Assembly: GCF_021026335.1 (NCBI RefSeq)
Contig: NZ_JAJNCY010000008.1
Span: 1 to 64,000, forward strand
Origin: Rhizobium sp. C1
Lineage (GTDB): Bacteria; Pseudomonadota; Alphaproteobacteria; Rhizobiales; Rhizobiaceae
Direction: 5' to 3'
Length of the DNA: 64,000 bases
The position numbers and the translations under genes are program-made. Below are positions 15,983 through 26,159 of the stretch, one piece after another. Below the pieces are notes generated by a model, which did not search any database, had not been told where the DNA came from, and saw only the letters and a program-made list of their open reading frames with translations. How positions within the stretch are numbered: position 1 is the first letter of the stretch; the number at the start of each line of letters is the position of its first letter.

Positions 15983-16005
15983 TTGCCAACAAGATGGGGA
16001 ATGTC

Positions 16006-18159
16006 ATGGCAGAGCGATCATTTGCGCGTGAAGTCGAAGACCTGAAGCTCAAGGAAGGTGACATTTTCAGAGGCGAAGGCATCCTCGCCATCACCAAGGC
16101 GCTCCTGCAATCGGGCGTCTCTTACGTCGGCGGCTATCAGGGCTCGCCGATCTCGCATCTCATGGACGTGCTGGCCGATGCCAAGGATGTCATGGAAGAG
16201 CTGGGCGTGCATTTCGAGACCTCCGCGTCCGAAGCGGCCGCCGCCGCCATGCTCTCGGCCTCGGTGATGTATCCGGTGCGCGGCGCCGTCACCTGGAAGT
16301 CCACCGCCGGCACGAATGTGGCGTCTGACGCGCTTTCCAACCTCTCCTCCGGCGGCGTCACCGGCGGCGCGCTGATCATCATCGGCGAGGATTTCGGCGA
16401 AGGCTCCTCGATCATGCAGGAGCGCAGCCACGCCTTTGCGATGAAGTCGCAGATGTGGCTGCTCACCCCCCGCCCGAACCTTCCCTCGATTGTGGACGCC
16501 GTCGAAAAGGGCTTCGAGCTGTCGGAAGCCTCCAACACGCCGGTCATGCTGCAGGTCGGCATCCGCTCCTGCCACGTCCACGGCCATTTCGTCGCCAAGG
16601 ACAACAAGCGGCCCGAATATACGCTGAAGGAAGCGCTGGAAAATCCGCGCCGCGACGTGAACCGCATCGTTCTGCCGCCGGCCTCCTTCGTCCATGAGAA
16701 GGAAAAGCTGGAGAAGCGCTGGCCCGCCGCCGTCGAGTTCATCAAGGCCAACAAGCTCAACGAACATTTCGGCCCGAGCGAAGGCGAGATCGGCATCGTG
16801 CTGCAGGGCGGCGTCTATAATGGCGCGATGCGCGCGCTCCAGCATCTCGGCCTTGCCGATGTCTACGGCAATTCCCGCGTGCCGCTCTATGTCATGAACG
16901 TCTCCTACCCGATGGTCGATGACGAGCTGATCGCATTCGCGGCCGGCAAGAAGGCGATCCTCATGGTGGAGGAAGGCGCGCCGGAATATATCGAGCACAC
17001 GCTGCACACGCTCTTCCGCCGCAGAGACATCCAGACGAAAGTGTCCGGCAAGGACGTGCTGCCGCTGGGTGGCGAATATACGACGCCGGTGCTCATCAAG
17101 GGGCTCGGCGCCTTCATCGAGGCCAATGCACCGGGCTTGCTCGGCAACCGCCCGCCGGTGCCGAACCCCGATCCGATTCTCACCGACCCCAAGGTCAAGG
17201 CGCTGGCCGAAGTCGTCCCGCCGCGCCCCGCCGGCTTCTGCACCGGCTGTCCGGAGCGCCCGATCTTCGCGGCCATGAAGCTGGTCGAAAAGGAACTCGG
17301 CGAACATCACGTCTCGGCCGATATCGGCTGCCACCTCTTCTCCATCCTGCCGCCCTTCAACATCGGCGGCACGACAATGGGTTACGGTCTTGGCCCGGCT
17401 TCCGCCTCCGCTTTCAATGTCGAGGCCGACAAGCGCTCCATCTCGGTCATGGGTGATGGCGGCTTCTGGCATAACGGGCTCGCGACCTCGGTTGGCAATG
17501 CCGTGTTCAACAAGCAGGATGGCGTCATCCTCGTCGTCGACAACTTCTATTCGGCGGCGACCGGCGGCCAGGACATCCTGTCGTCCCGCGCCATCAACCC
17601 GCGCCGCAAGACCAACAATTCCATCGTCAATGCGGTGAAGGGAATCGGCGCGACCTGGGTCCGCCAGATCGACCGCACCTATGATGTCGCGAAGATGCGC
17701 GACACGCTGAAGGAAGCGCTGACGACCAAGGAGCCCGGCCCGAAGATCATCGTCGCCTCATCCGAATGCATGCTCAACAAGCAGCGCCGCGTGAAGCCGC
17801 AATTCGCCAAGGCCGTCAAGGACGGCAAGCGCATGGTCAAGGAGCGCTTCGGCGTCGACGAGGATGTCTGCACGGGCGATCACGCCTGCATCCGCCTCTC
17901 CGGCTGTCCCTCCCTTTCGGTCAAGCATACGGACGATCCGCTGAAGGACGATCCGGTCGCGGCCATCGACAATTCCTGCGTCGGCTGCGGCAATTGCGGC
18001 GAAGTGTCGGAAGCGGCGGTGCTGTGCCCCTCCTTCTATCGCGCCGATGTCATCCATAACCCGACCGGCTGGGACCGCTTCGCGCATCGTGTGCGCAAGG
18101 CCGTCATCGGCTGGCTCCAGTCGCGCCGCGCGAGCGGCCGCGTCGTCTTTGCAGATTGA
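16006..18159 (+). CDS. iorA: Indolepyruvate:ferredoxin oxidoreductase, alpha subunit
   Basis: About 717 residues. ATG 16006 is preferred over in-frame ATG 15994 because GGGGA lies 5 bases upstream. The order is: N-terminal pyrimidine-binding domain (GVSYVGGYQGSPISHLMD, about 32-49), a central domain II, then a TPP-binding domain with GFCTGCPERPIF (about 408-419), ADIGCHLF and VMGDGGFWHNG. The C-terminal ferredoxin part (about 615-690) has one full cluster motif CVGCGNC...CP and a second group CTGDHACIRLSGCP that lacks the usual CxxC spacing. The enzyme decarboxylates arylpyruvates to aryl-acetyl-CoA, passing electrons to ferredoxin. The beta subunit gene follows 14 bases downstream. Confidence 0.9.
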   Translation: MAERSFAREVEDLKLKEGDIFRGEGILAITKALLQSGVSYVGGYQGSPISHLMDVLADAKDVMEELGVHFETSASEAAAAAMLSASVMYPVRGAVTWKSTAGTNVASDALSNLSSGGVTGGALIIIGEDFGEGSSIMQERSHAFAMKSQMWLLTPRPNLPSIVDAVEKGFELSEASNTPVMLQVGIRSCHVHGHFVAKDNKRPEYTLKEALENPRRDVNRIVLPPASFVHEKEKLEKRWPAAVEFIKANKLNEHFGPSEGEIGIVLQGGVYNGAMRALQHLGLADVYGNSRVPLYVMNVSYPMVDDELIAFAAGKKAILMVEEGAPEYIEHTLHTLFRRRDIQTKVSGKDVLPLGGEYTTPVLIKGLGAFIEANAPGLLGNRPPVPNPDPILTDPKVKALAEVVPPRPAGFCTGCPERPIFAAMKLVEKELGEHHVSADIGCHLFSILPPFNIGGTTMGYGLGPASASAFNVEADKRSISVMGDGGFWHNGLATSVGNAVFNKQDGVILVVDNFYSAATGGQDILSSRAINPRRKTNNSIVNAVKGIGATWVRQIDRTYDVAKMRDTLKEALTTKEPGPKIIVASSECMLNKQRRVKPQFAKAVKDGKRMVKERFGVDEDVCTGDHACIRLSGCPSLSVKHTDDPLKDDPVAAIDNSCVGCGNCGEVSEAAVLCPSFYRADVIHNPTGWDRFAHRVRKAVIGWLQSRRASGRVVFAD

Positions 18160-18173
18160 GAGGGGTGAATATC

Positions 18174-19724
18174 ATGAACATCCATGTCGATAATGCCTTC
18201 GCCGCCCTCTCCCACGACAAGCCGCTGTCGCTTGCCATCCTCGCCATGGGCGGTCAGGGCGGCGGTGTGCTTGCCGACTGGATCGTCGATCTGGCCGAAT
18301 CCGAAGGCTGGGTCGCGCAGACCAGTTCCGTGCCGGGCGTCGCCCAGCGCACGGGTGCAACGATCTATTATCTCGAACTCATCAAGGCCCGCGACGGCGC
18401 TCATCCGGTTCTGGCGCTGATGCCGACGCCGGGCGATGTCGATGTCGTGCTCGCCGCCGAGCTGATGGAGGCCGGCCGCTCCGTGCTGCGCGGCCTCGTT
18501 ACCCCCGACAAGACGATGCTGATTGCCTCCACCCATCGTTCCTATGCGGTCGGCGAAAAGGAAAAGCCCGGCGACGGCATCGGCAACCCGACCATCGTGG
18601 TCGATGCCACCGATTTCGCCGCGAAGAAGACCATCGCCTTCGATATGGACACGCTGGCCACCAAGAACGGTAGCGTCATTTCCGCCTCCATGTTCGGTTC
18701 GCTCGCTGCGTCGGGCGCGCTGCCCTTCTCCAAGGAAGCCTTCGAGGCGACCGTGCGCAAGGGCGGCAAGGGCGTGGAAGCCAGCCTCCGCGCCTTCAAC
18801 GCGGCCTATGACCGCGTGCTGCGCGGCGGCAATGACAAGGTCTCGGCCACGCCCGGCAAGACCTTCGCCGAAATCCCGCAGACCGCCGGCCATCCGGCGC
18901 TGGACAGGCTGCTGACCCGCATCCGCAAGGAGTTTCCGGAGAACATCCAGCCGATGCTCTATGCCGGTGTGAAGAAGCTGACGGACTTTCAGGACCCGGC
19001 CTATGCCGATGAGTACCTGACCGAAGTCGCGAAACTCCACGCTGCCGACAAGCTCAATGGAGGTATGGAGAAGGACTTCGCCTTCACGAGCCAGGCCGCC
19101 AAATATGTCGCCATCGCCATGGCCTATGACGACGTGATCCGTGTCGCCGATCTGAAGACGCGCGGCAGCCGCTTCGACCGCGTGAAGAAGGAAGTCGGCG
19201 TCAAGGCCGACCAGATCCTCTACACGACCGAATACATGCATCCGCGCATGGAAGAGGTCTGCGGCACGCTGCCGAAGGGGCTGGGCAGCTTCATCGAAAA
19301 CCGCCCTGCCCTGTTCAATTGGCTCAACCGCCGCATCGACAAGGGCCGCCGCGTCAAGACCGGCACGCTCTTCTGGTTCGCCGGTCTCTATTTCGTCTCG
19401 TCGCTGCGCCGCTTCCGCCGCGGCAGCCTCCGCCACTCCATCGAAATGGCGCATCGCGATGCGTGGATCAGGACCGCACTCAACGTCCTGCCGCAGAATT
19501 ACGACCTCGCCGTCGAGGTCCTCGGCAATCGTCGCCTCGTGAAGGGCTATTCGGACACCCATGTCCGCGGCCTCTCCAAGTTCGACCGCGTCATGTCGGC
19601 CCTGCCGATGCTGACGGGCCGCGAGGATGGTGCGGCGTGGATGCGCCGGCTTCGTCAGGCAGCGCTGCTCGACGAAGGCGGGATTGCGCTGGATGGGGCA
19701 CTGAAGACGGTGGCGAGCCTGTAA
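18174..19724 (+). CDS. iorB: Indolepyruvate oxidoreductase, beta subunit with C-terminal extension
   Basis: About 516 residues from ATG 18174, with AGAGGGGT upstream. Residues about 15-210 are the gamma/beta catalytic domain, with LAILAMGGQGGGVLADWI (about 19-36) and GVAQRTGATIYYLEL. The remaining 300 residues are an extension of the DUF6537 kind found in large proteobacterial enzymes and absent from the ~200-residue archaeal IorB. It forms the active complex with IorA. Which arylpyruvate is used (indole-, phenyl- or hydroxyphenylpyruvate) cannot be read from sequence. The gene ends 49 bases before a convergent EAL gene. Confidence 0.88.
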   Translation: MNIHVDNAFAALSHDKPLSLAILAMGGQGGGVLADWIVDLAESEGWVAQTSSVPGVAQRTGATIYYLELIKARDGAHPVLALMPTPGDVDVVLAAELMEAGRSVLRGLVTPDKTMLIASTHRSYAVGEKEKPGDGIGNPTIVVDATDFAAKKTIAFDMDTLATKNGSVISASMFGSLAASGALPFSKEAFEATVRKGGKGVEASLRAFNAAYDRVLRGGNDKVSATPGKTFAEIPQTAGHPALDRLLTRIRKEFPENIQPMLYAGVKKLTDFQDPAYADEYLTEVAKLHAADKLNGGMEKDFAFTSQAAKYVAIAMAYDDVIRVADLKTRGSRFDRVKKEVGVKADQILYTTEYMHPRMEEVCGTLPKGLGSFIENRPALFNWLNRRIDKGRRVKTGTLFWFAGLYFVSSLRRFRRGSLRHSIEMAHRDAWIRTALNVLPQNYDLAVEVLGNRRLVKGYSDTHVRGLSKFDRVMSALPMLTGREDGAAWMRRLRQAALLDEGGIALDGALKTVASL

Positions 19725-19740
19725 GCAGGGTGCTGTTCCC

Positions 19741-19760
19741 CTTCTCCCCAAGGAGAGAAG
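19741..19760. repeat. Short hairpin between convergent genes (family III-like)
   Basis: CTTCTC (19741-19746) pairs with GAGAAG (19755-19760) in the 49-base gap between iorB and the convergent EAL gene. It resembles the CTTCTCCCC units at 13990-14160. It may serve as a weak bidirectional terminator; there is no T-run. Confidence 0.35.
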
Positions 19761-19773
19761 AGGTGCTTCGCAC

Positions 19774-20997
19774 TTAGCCCGCCTTAGCCACCCCTCTAAA
19801 CTCACCCGCCGGCTTCGGCCTGCTGAAGAGGTAACCCTGGCCTTTGTGGACGCCCAGTTCGCGCAGCGTCCTTTCCTCCTCCGGCGTCTCGACGCCTTCG
19901 GCGACCACGGTCGACTTCGTCCGGCGGGCATATTCCGTCAGCGCGCTGATCATGGCGATGCGCGAGGGGTCTGTGTCGATCCCGCGTGTCAGGCTCGTAT
20001 CGAACTTGATAACGTCAGGCTCGAGCTTCAGGATGTGCTGGAGGCTGGCGTAACCCGCGCCTGCGTCGTCGATGGCGATCCTTACGCCGCGCTGACGCAT
20101 CGCTCTGAGCGCGGCCTGCAAGTCGTCGTAATTGTCGACGGCGGCATGTTCGGTAATCTCGATGACGAGAAATCTCGGATCGATCAGCGAAAGAAGCGGC
20201 TCGAGATTGCTTGTCAGGATCGTTTTCGGCGACAGATTGATGTTGATCGACATGTCGCGCGGCAGGATGCGGCTCTCGGACATCGCGCGATGCGCCGCGA
20301 TAAGCTCGAGACGGCTGCCGATCCCGGCGAAATCGGCATCGGCGAACCACTTGTCGGGGCTGCGCTGCGGCTCGGTCCTGAAGCGCGACAGCGCCTCGAA
20401 GCCGGTGATGGCGCGCGTCTTCAGGTTGACGATCGGCTGGAACACGATCCCCGGATCGCCGGCGGCCAGGGCCGTCTCGACCAGCTTGCGGGCGCGGGTG
20501 CGCTTCTTCTGTGTGCTGACATCGGCCGCCAGCATGCTGGCCATCAAATCGGCAAGCCGTCGCAGCAGGAAGAGCTGGGCATTGCCGAGATTGGGGCGCG
20601 CCTGGAAGCTGAAGCAGCAGAGCGTCCCGTAAATCTGCCCGTCGGCAAGCTTCACCGGCACGCTCAGATGCGCGCCGATGGGCACGTCGGCCGTTGCCGG
20701 AATCTCCGCCGTGAGCGGCACATCCGCCGTGTCGGGAATGACCTCCGGCAGCGCGCCTTCGACCACCTTCAGGCAATAGCCAGCGCCGAGCGGATGAATG
20801 TCACCGGCGCGGATCGGCGGATTTTCAACCCGCGCCGAGACGCCGCGAAACACGCGTGCCGCCTCGTGAAACTCCGCCAGAAACGCGATGTCCATGCTCA
20901 TTTCGGCGCGGATCGTATCGAGGATAAGATTGATATGCCCTGCGACGGACGCCGACAACGGCGTCGGTGCGACGCCGGCATCACGAAAACTGCTCAC
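19774..20997 (-). CDS. GAF-EAL cyclic-di-GMP phosphodiesterase
   Basis: About 407 residues from a GTG at 20997, which follows a G-rich ribosome site; the frame upstream is open but unlike protein. Residues about 20-160 form a GAF-like sensor (PLGAGYCLKVVEG). Residues about 165-405 are a full EAL domain: FEALSRF, INLSPKTI, VIEITEHA, IAIDDAGAGYASL, VIKFDTSL and VVAEGVET carry the expected metal and catalytic residues, so the enzyme is probably active. There is no GGDEF domain, signal peptide or membrane segment, so it is cytosolic. It would hydrolyse c-di-GMP to pGpG and favour motility. It is not obviously co-transcribed with its neighbours. Confidence 0.87.
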   Translation of the reverse strand: MSSFRDAGVAPTPLSASVAGHINLILDTIRAEMSMDIAFLAEFHEAARVFRGVSARVENPPIRAGDIHPLGAGYCLKVVEGALPEVIPDTADVPLTAEIPATADVPIGAHLSVPVKLADGQIYGTLCCFSFQARPNLGNAQLFLLRRLADLMASMLAADVSTQKKRTRARKLVETALAAGDPGIVFQPIVNLKTRAITGFEALSRFRTEPQRSPDKWFADADFAGIGSRLELIAAHRAMSESRILPRDMSININLSPKTILTSNLEPLLSLIDPRFLVIEITEHAAVDNYDDLQAALRAMRQRGVRIAIDDAGAGYASLQHILKLEPDVIKFDTSLTRGIDTDPSRIAMISALTEYARRTKSTVVAEGVETPEEERTLRELGVHKGQGYLFSRPKPAGEFRGVAKAG

Positions 20998-21186
20998 CTT
21001 GCCCCCTTGGGTCCCAGAAGCGCCTCGCCGTGCTCCAAGCCCGCAACACGGCTTCGAAACATGCAAGGCGCAATGGCGTGTATTTAACGTCGCATCGCGC
21101 TGGCGGCGCGAATCGGCCTACAGGTGAATACAATACAACTCAAGCTTTAACAAAACGTCCAGGCCATAGAGTCTGCGCGCGTTTTC

Positions 21187-22602
<1,416 letters not shown>

Positions 22603-22669
22603 TTATGTGGAGAGATTCTAAAGAAAGACGATTAAAATTGTTTTAAATATATAGCAATCGTCAAATGTC

Positions 22670-23191
22670 TCACATCTCGTTCTTGCGAACATTGCGCAGG
22701 ATCTTGTGCAGCGTATTCAGAAAGGCGCGATACTCGTCCTCGTCGATGTCGCGGAACATCTGGCGCAGCCCGTCATACATCAGCGGCCAGACCTCGTTGA
22801 AGACCGCGCGGCCTTCCTCGGTGATGGAGACATCGCGCACGCGCAGGTCGTCGGGCCGCGGCGTGCGGCTGATCAGCCCCTGCTCTTCCAGCGAATCCAC
22901 CGTGCGGCTCATGGTCGACTGTTCGGTGACGCCGAGAACCGACAGTTCGTTGATCGTCAGCGAGGTCGAGACCGAAAGAACGGCGAGCGCCCGCATCTTT
23001 GCCGTGGTGATATCGCGGGCGCGCAGCTCTTCGGAAAGATTGGCATTCCAGCGCGCCATGACGCGGTTCATGATATAGGGCGCGAAATGGTTGAGGCCCA
23101 TTTCGCCGAGCGACGGCATGCGGCCATCCTCGGTGACCCCAGGTGCCGGAACCGCGCCGGAAAAGCCGTTGTCCATCCAGTCTTCTCCCAC
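22670..23191 (-). CDS. MarR-family regulator 1
   Basis: 173 residues. The winged-helix core is at about residues 60-130: LTINELSVLGVTEQSTMSRTVDSLEEQGLISR (split) with the recognition helix and DLRVRDVSITEEG as the wing. The N-terminal ~25 residues are loose and the real start could be the ATG at 23176 (MDNGF). It is followed downstream by nothing in operon and preceded on the same strand by FAD oxidoreductase 1 (43-base gap between stop and start), so it is probably co-transcribed with it and with the isatin hydrolase-like gene. Candidate repressor for the AT-rich operators at 15963 and 25955. Confidence 0.82.
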   Translation of the reverse strand: MGEDWMDNGFSGAVPAPGVTEDGRMPSLGEMGLNHFAPYIMNRVMARWNANLSEELRARDITTAKMRALAVLSVSTSLTINELSVLGVTEQSTMSRTVDSLEEQGLISRTPRPDDLRVRDVSITEEGRAVFNEVWPLMYDGLRQMFRDIDEDEYRAFLNTLHKILRNVRKNEM

Positions 23192-23234
23192 TTGTCGGGT
23201 CAGCGCGACGAAATAATTCGTCGGCTAACAATCC

Positions 23235-24824
23235 TCATTTGAGCGAGGATGCGAGCAGGAAGCCCGATCCGCCGCCAAGGCCCGGCCCCGGATGGGTGGA
23301 TGCTCCGATATGGTAGAGCCCCGGCACATGGGTCATGTGGTTATTCGGTCTCTTGAACGGACGCCAGAGGAAAAACTGGTCGAGCCCACAAAAACCGCCA
23401 TAGGGATCGCCGCCCACAAGGTTCATGTTCATGAATTCGAGATCGGCCGGCGAATAGACGCGGCGCGCAATCACCACCTCGTCGAAATTCTCGATATGGT
23501 GGCGCAGCATCGCTTCCACACGATCGGCAAAGGCCTCGCGGAGCGCCTCGGTCCAGCCACCACCCGCCGGGCAGTCCAGCTTGCCCGCCGCATCGCCCTT
23601 GATGTAGCGCGGCGTATCGGGAAGCTGCAGCCAGAGGATCGATTGCCCTTCCGGCGCGCGGCTGGGATCAAAGGAGGTCGGCTGGCCGACGCAGACTGTG
23701 GGTTCGGCCGGCAACAGCCCGCGCTCCGCCTCGTTGGCCGAACGCGACACGCCGTCGAGGCCGGGCGTGAGATGCAGGAGCGCCACCTTGCTTAAGCCCT
23801 CGCCCGCCTTCCAGCGCGGCGCGGCCTTCAGCGCATAGTGGATCTGCATGTTGCCCTTGCCGTAGCGATAGGCCTTCAGCCCGTCCTTCACATAGTCCGG
23901 CAGGGCCGCCGCGCCGCTCTTCAGGAGCCGCTTGTAGATCTGGTCGGGGGTCATGGAGGCAATCACGCCGGCACCGGCCTTGTAACTGCGGCCATCGGTG
24001 AGGCGCACGCCAGTGGCCTTGCCGCCCGGCCCCAGGATGACCTCATCGACGTCGGCGCCGGTGACGATCTGGCCGCCCTGATCGGTGATAAGCTTTTCAA
24101 ACGCCTTCAAAAGGTTCACCGCGCCGCCCTTGACGATGGGGCAGCCGGCCAGCTCGACGGCAAAGCCGATGACCTTGACCATCTCGGCCGAATAGCTGCT
24201 TTCCGGTCCCAGCCCGCAATGCAGCGCCCAGGGCGCCCACAGCGCCTTCATCTCGTCCGACTGATAGGTGGTTTCGAGATACGACCGCGCCGGCGCCAGC
24301 GCCTCGCCGAAGAAGGCGGCCAAGCCCTTCAGGCCGCGCGACCAGGCTTCCTTTGCCACCAGTTTTGCGGTCGCCATGGACCAGAGATTGCCGCCGAGCA
24401 GCCCGAAGACAAAGCCGGCATTGCCGCCGAAGCGGTTCATCTCGCGATCGAAGGCCTGCCCGTCGCCGGGGGCTAGCCGGTCGAAATTCGCGACATTCTC
24501 CGCCCGGTTCATGGCAAGGATCGCATGCGATCCATCCGGCCTGAGAACCCCGGTCGGCGTGGCCGAATGGCAGAACTCCAGCCCCCGCGCCTCGAGATCC
24601 TTGCCAAGCGCTGCAAAGGCCGGCGAGGTCATGAACAGCACCATGGTGGTGGCCATCACGTCATGCACAAAGCCCGGTGCCGTGATCTCTTCCGTCCGCA
24701 GGCACCCGCCGATCTGGGCGTTGCGCTCGAGAACGAGAACCTTCCTGCCCTTCTTCCCCAGCATGGCCGCTGCCACCAGCGCATTGATGCCGCTGCCGAC
24801 GATAATGTAATCCGGATCGCTCAT
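23235..24824 (-). CDS. FAD-dependent oxidoreductase 1 (phytoene desaturase/PYROXD2-like)
   Basis: 529 residues. The N-terminal dinucleotide-binding fold is DYIIVGSGINALVAAAML (about 4-21) with VLVLERNAQIGG closing the FAD site. The C-terminus YHIGASTHPGPGLGGGSGFLLA (split; about 500-522) is the matching FAD signature of carotenoid-desaturase-like oxidoreductases. These proteins oxidise C-C or C-N bonds, and most are unassigned. It lies in the same direction as the isatin hydrolase-like gene (265 bases upstream, with a repeat between) and MarR regulator 1. A related gene at 26160 has the same neighbours in mirror image. Substrate unknown. Confidence 0.82.
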   Translation of the reverse strand: MSDPDYIIVGSGINALVAAAMLGKKGRKVLVLERNAQIGGCLRTEEITAPGFVHDVMATTMVLFMTSPAFAALGKDLEARGLEFCHSATPTGVLRPDGSHAILAMNRAENVANFDRLAPGDGQAFDREMNRFGGNAGFVFGLLGGNLWSMATAKLVAKEAWSRGLKGLAAFFGEALAPARSYLETTYQSDEMKALWAPWALHCGLGPESSYSAEMVKVIGFAVELAGCPIVKGGAVNLLKAFEKLITDQGGQIVTGADVDEVILGPGGKATGVRLTDGRSYKAGAGVIASMTPDQIYKRLLKSGAAALPDYVKDGLKAYRYGKGNMQIHYALKAAPRWKAGEGLSKVALLHLTPGLDGVSRSANEAERGLLPAEPTVCVGQPTSFDPSRAPEGQSILWLQLPDTPRYIKGDAAGKLDCPAGGGWTEALREAFADRVEAMLRHHIENFDEVVIARRVYSPADLEFMNMNLVGGDPYGGFCGLDQFFLWRPFKRPNNHMTHVPGLYHIGASTHPGPGLGGGSGFLLASSLK

Positions 24825-24913
24825 GGGTCATCTCCTGCTGGGGATGGTTGGTGTTGTGCAGAGGATGCAGCAAACTCGTACCTCTCGGCTCAGAGGGGTT
24901 CGCCGCAGCGGCA

Positions 24914-25081
24914 ACTCCCCCTCCCCCTTGTGGGGAGGGTTGGGGAGGGGTCTTTCTTTCTGCTTGCTCAGCGCTCGTGGCGAAGTCCCCCTCTGGCTGC
25001 CGCCATCTCCCCCACAAGGGGGGAGACGAATGGAGCGACCGCCCTGCCCTCTTTATGGACGTTGAGCTAGGGAGGGGTCTC
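24914..25081. repeat. Intergenic G/C-block repeat, family II, copy 2
   Basis: 24914-24954 is identical over 41 bases to 226-266, and CCCACAAGGGGGGAGACGA recurs at about 25011-25029. The element fills most of the 265-base gap between the isatin hydrolase-like gene and FAD oxidoreductase 1. Complementary C- and G-rich blocks could form a large stem in the transcript. Confidence 0.75.
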
Positions 25082-25089
25082 TTAACGCC

Positions 25090-25875
25090 TTACGCAATCA
25101 GCGCCAGCGCGCGCACCGGCGAGCCCGTGCCCTTGACGAACTTGAGCGGAGCCGCAATCAAAATCGCGCCCTTGGCCGGAAGCTGGTCGAGGTTGGAGAG
25201 GCTGGCGAGGCCGTATTTGTTGGCCTTGTGCATGAGGTTATGCGCCGGGAAGGGCGGGTTCATGCCGCCGGCGGAACCGGCATCCGTGCCGATCGTTTCC
25301 TGGCCCCAGCCGATAATGCCCTTGGAGAGCAGATATTCGATGGCTTCCGCCGTCGGGCCGGGCGAATGCGGGCCGTTTTCGTCGGCATTGAGGAAGGTTT
25401 CGGTCGAGCCGTTGCGCTTGTACCAGTCGGTGCGCATGAGCACCCAGGAACCGGCTTCGATCTCGCCGTTCTCAGCTTCCCATTCCTTGATGCTGTCGAC
25501 GGTCAGCAGGTAATCCGGGTTTTCGGTCGCTTCCTTGGAACGGTCGATGACATTGACCGGGGCGACGAAATTCTGCGGCGGGATGGTGTCGGTCGTGTTG
25601 CCGACATGGTCCTTGCCGGTGATCCAGTGACAGGGCGCATCGAAATGCGTGCCGGTGTGCTCGCCGAGTTCCAGCCAGTTCCAGGCCCAGAACGGACCGT
25701 TTTCGTCATAGGCCGAGATTTCGTGCACTTTGACGTTCGGCGTGTTCTTGCCGAACTGCGGCGGCAGATAGAGAACCGGCGTTTCCGGGCCGAGCGGTGC
25801 GGTGAGGTCGACAACCTTGACCTTGCCGGTCAGAAGCTGGGTGGCGAGTTGCGAAAGTGAGCTTGTATCCGACAT
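25090..25875 (-). CDS. Cyclase-family amide hydrolase, probable isatin hydrolase
   Basis: 261 residues, the length of isatin hydrolases of the cyclase superfamily (PF04199). The metal-binding motif HTGTHFDAPCH is at residues 73-83, with H73, H77 and D79 as the expected manganese ligands; FWAWNWLELGEH just before it and GPHSPGPTAEAIEYLLSKG (about 168-186) resemble what I recall of the Labrenzia enzyme. It would open isatin to isatinate, an intermediate of indole and indole-3-acetate breakdown towards anthranilate. Related cyclases act on N-formylkynurenine, so that remains possible. It is transcribed towards FAD oxidoreductase 1 and divergently from FAD oxidoreductase 2. Substrate call is by remembered similarity, not a search. 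Confidence 0.8.
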   Translation of the reverse strand: MSDTSSLSQLATQLLTGKVKVVDLTAPLGPETPVLYLPPQFGKNTPNVKVHEISAYDENGPFWAWNWLELGEHTGTHFDAPCHWITGKDHVGNTTDTIPPQNFVAPVNVIDRSKEATENPDYLLTVDSIKEWEAENGEIEAGSWVLMRTDWYKRNGSTETFLNADENGPHSPGPTAEAIEYLLSKGIIGWGQETIGTDAGSAGGMNPPFPAHNLMHKANKYGLASLSNLDQLPAKGAILIAAPLKFVKGTGSPVRALALIA

Positions 25876-25950
25876 GGTGATCCCCTTTTATTGGCGGATG
25901 CGCACCCGGCGGAAGCCCGGCCGGGTCCTGCATTGAGGCGACGCTAGATC

Positions 25951-26129
25951 ACAAAATATGTAAATGCAAGTAATTTTGTGGAGCGGGTTCCGGGCGTCGC
26001 GCGGCCGCCTCCCCTCCCCTTCCCGCTTCTGGCACTCTGTGCGCTGTACAAAAGGCATTCTGGCGGTTGTTTCCCCTTTCGGAAAACTATTTTAAGCTTG
26101 ATGCATTTTCGGGAAAATGTATGCATACA
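25951..26129. promoter_or_regulatory. Divergent promoter region with two palindromic sites
   Basis: Site 1 (25951-25979) has arms ACAAAAT/ATTTTGT around AATATGTAAATGCAAGTAAT, which resembles the iorA operator at 15963-15982. Site 2 is the 12-bp perfect palindrome TGTATGCATACA (26118-26129), about 30 bases before the FAD oxidoreductase 2 start. Both fit MarR-type operators for the divergent isatin hydrolase-like and FAD oxidoreductase 2 genes. The region 25876-26159 holds no gene. Confidence 0.5.
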
Positions 26130-26159
26130 GAAATAAAACCGGAAAATCGGGGGAGCTAC

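Noticed and set aside
18036-19931. A 631-codon minus-strand open frame
   Set aside because: It lies opposite iorB, which has clear domains, ribosome site and operon position; the antisense translation resembles no family.
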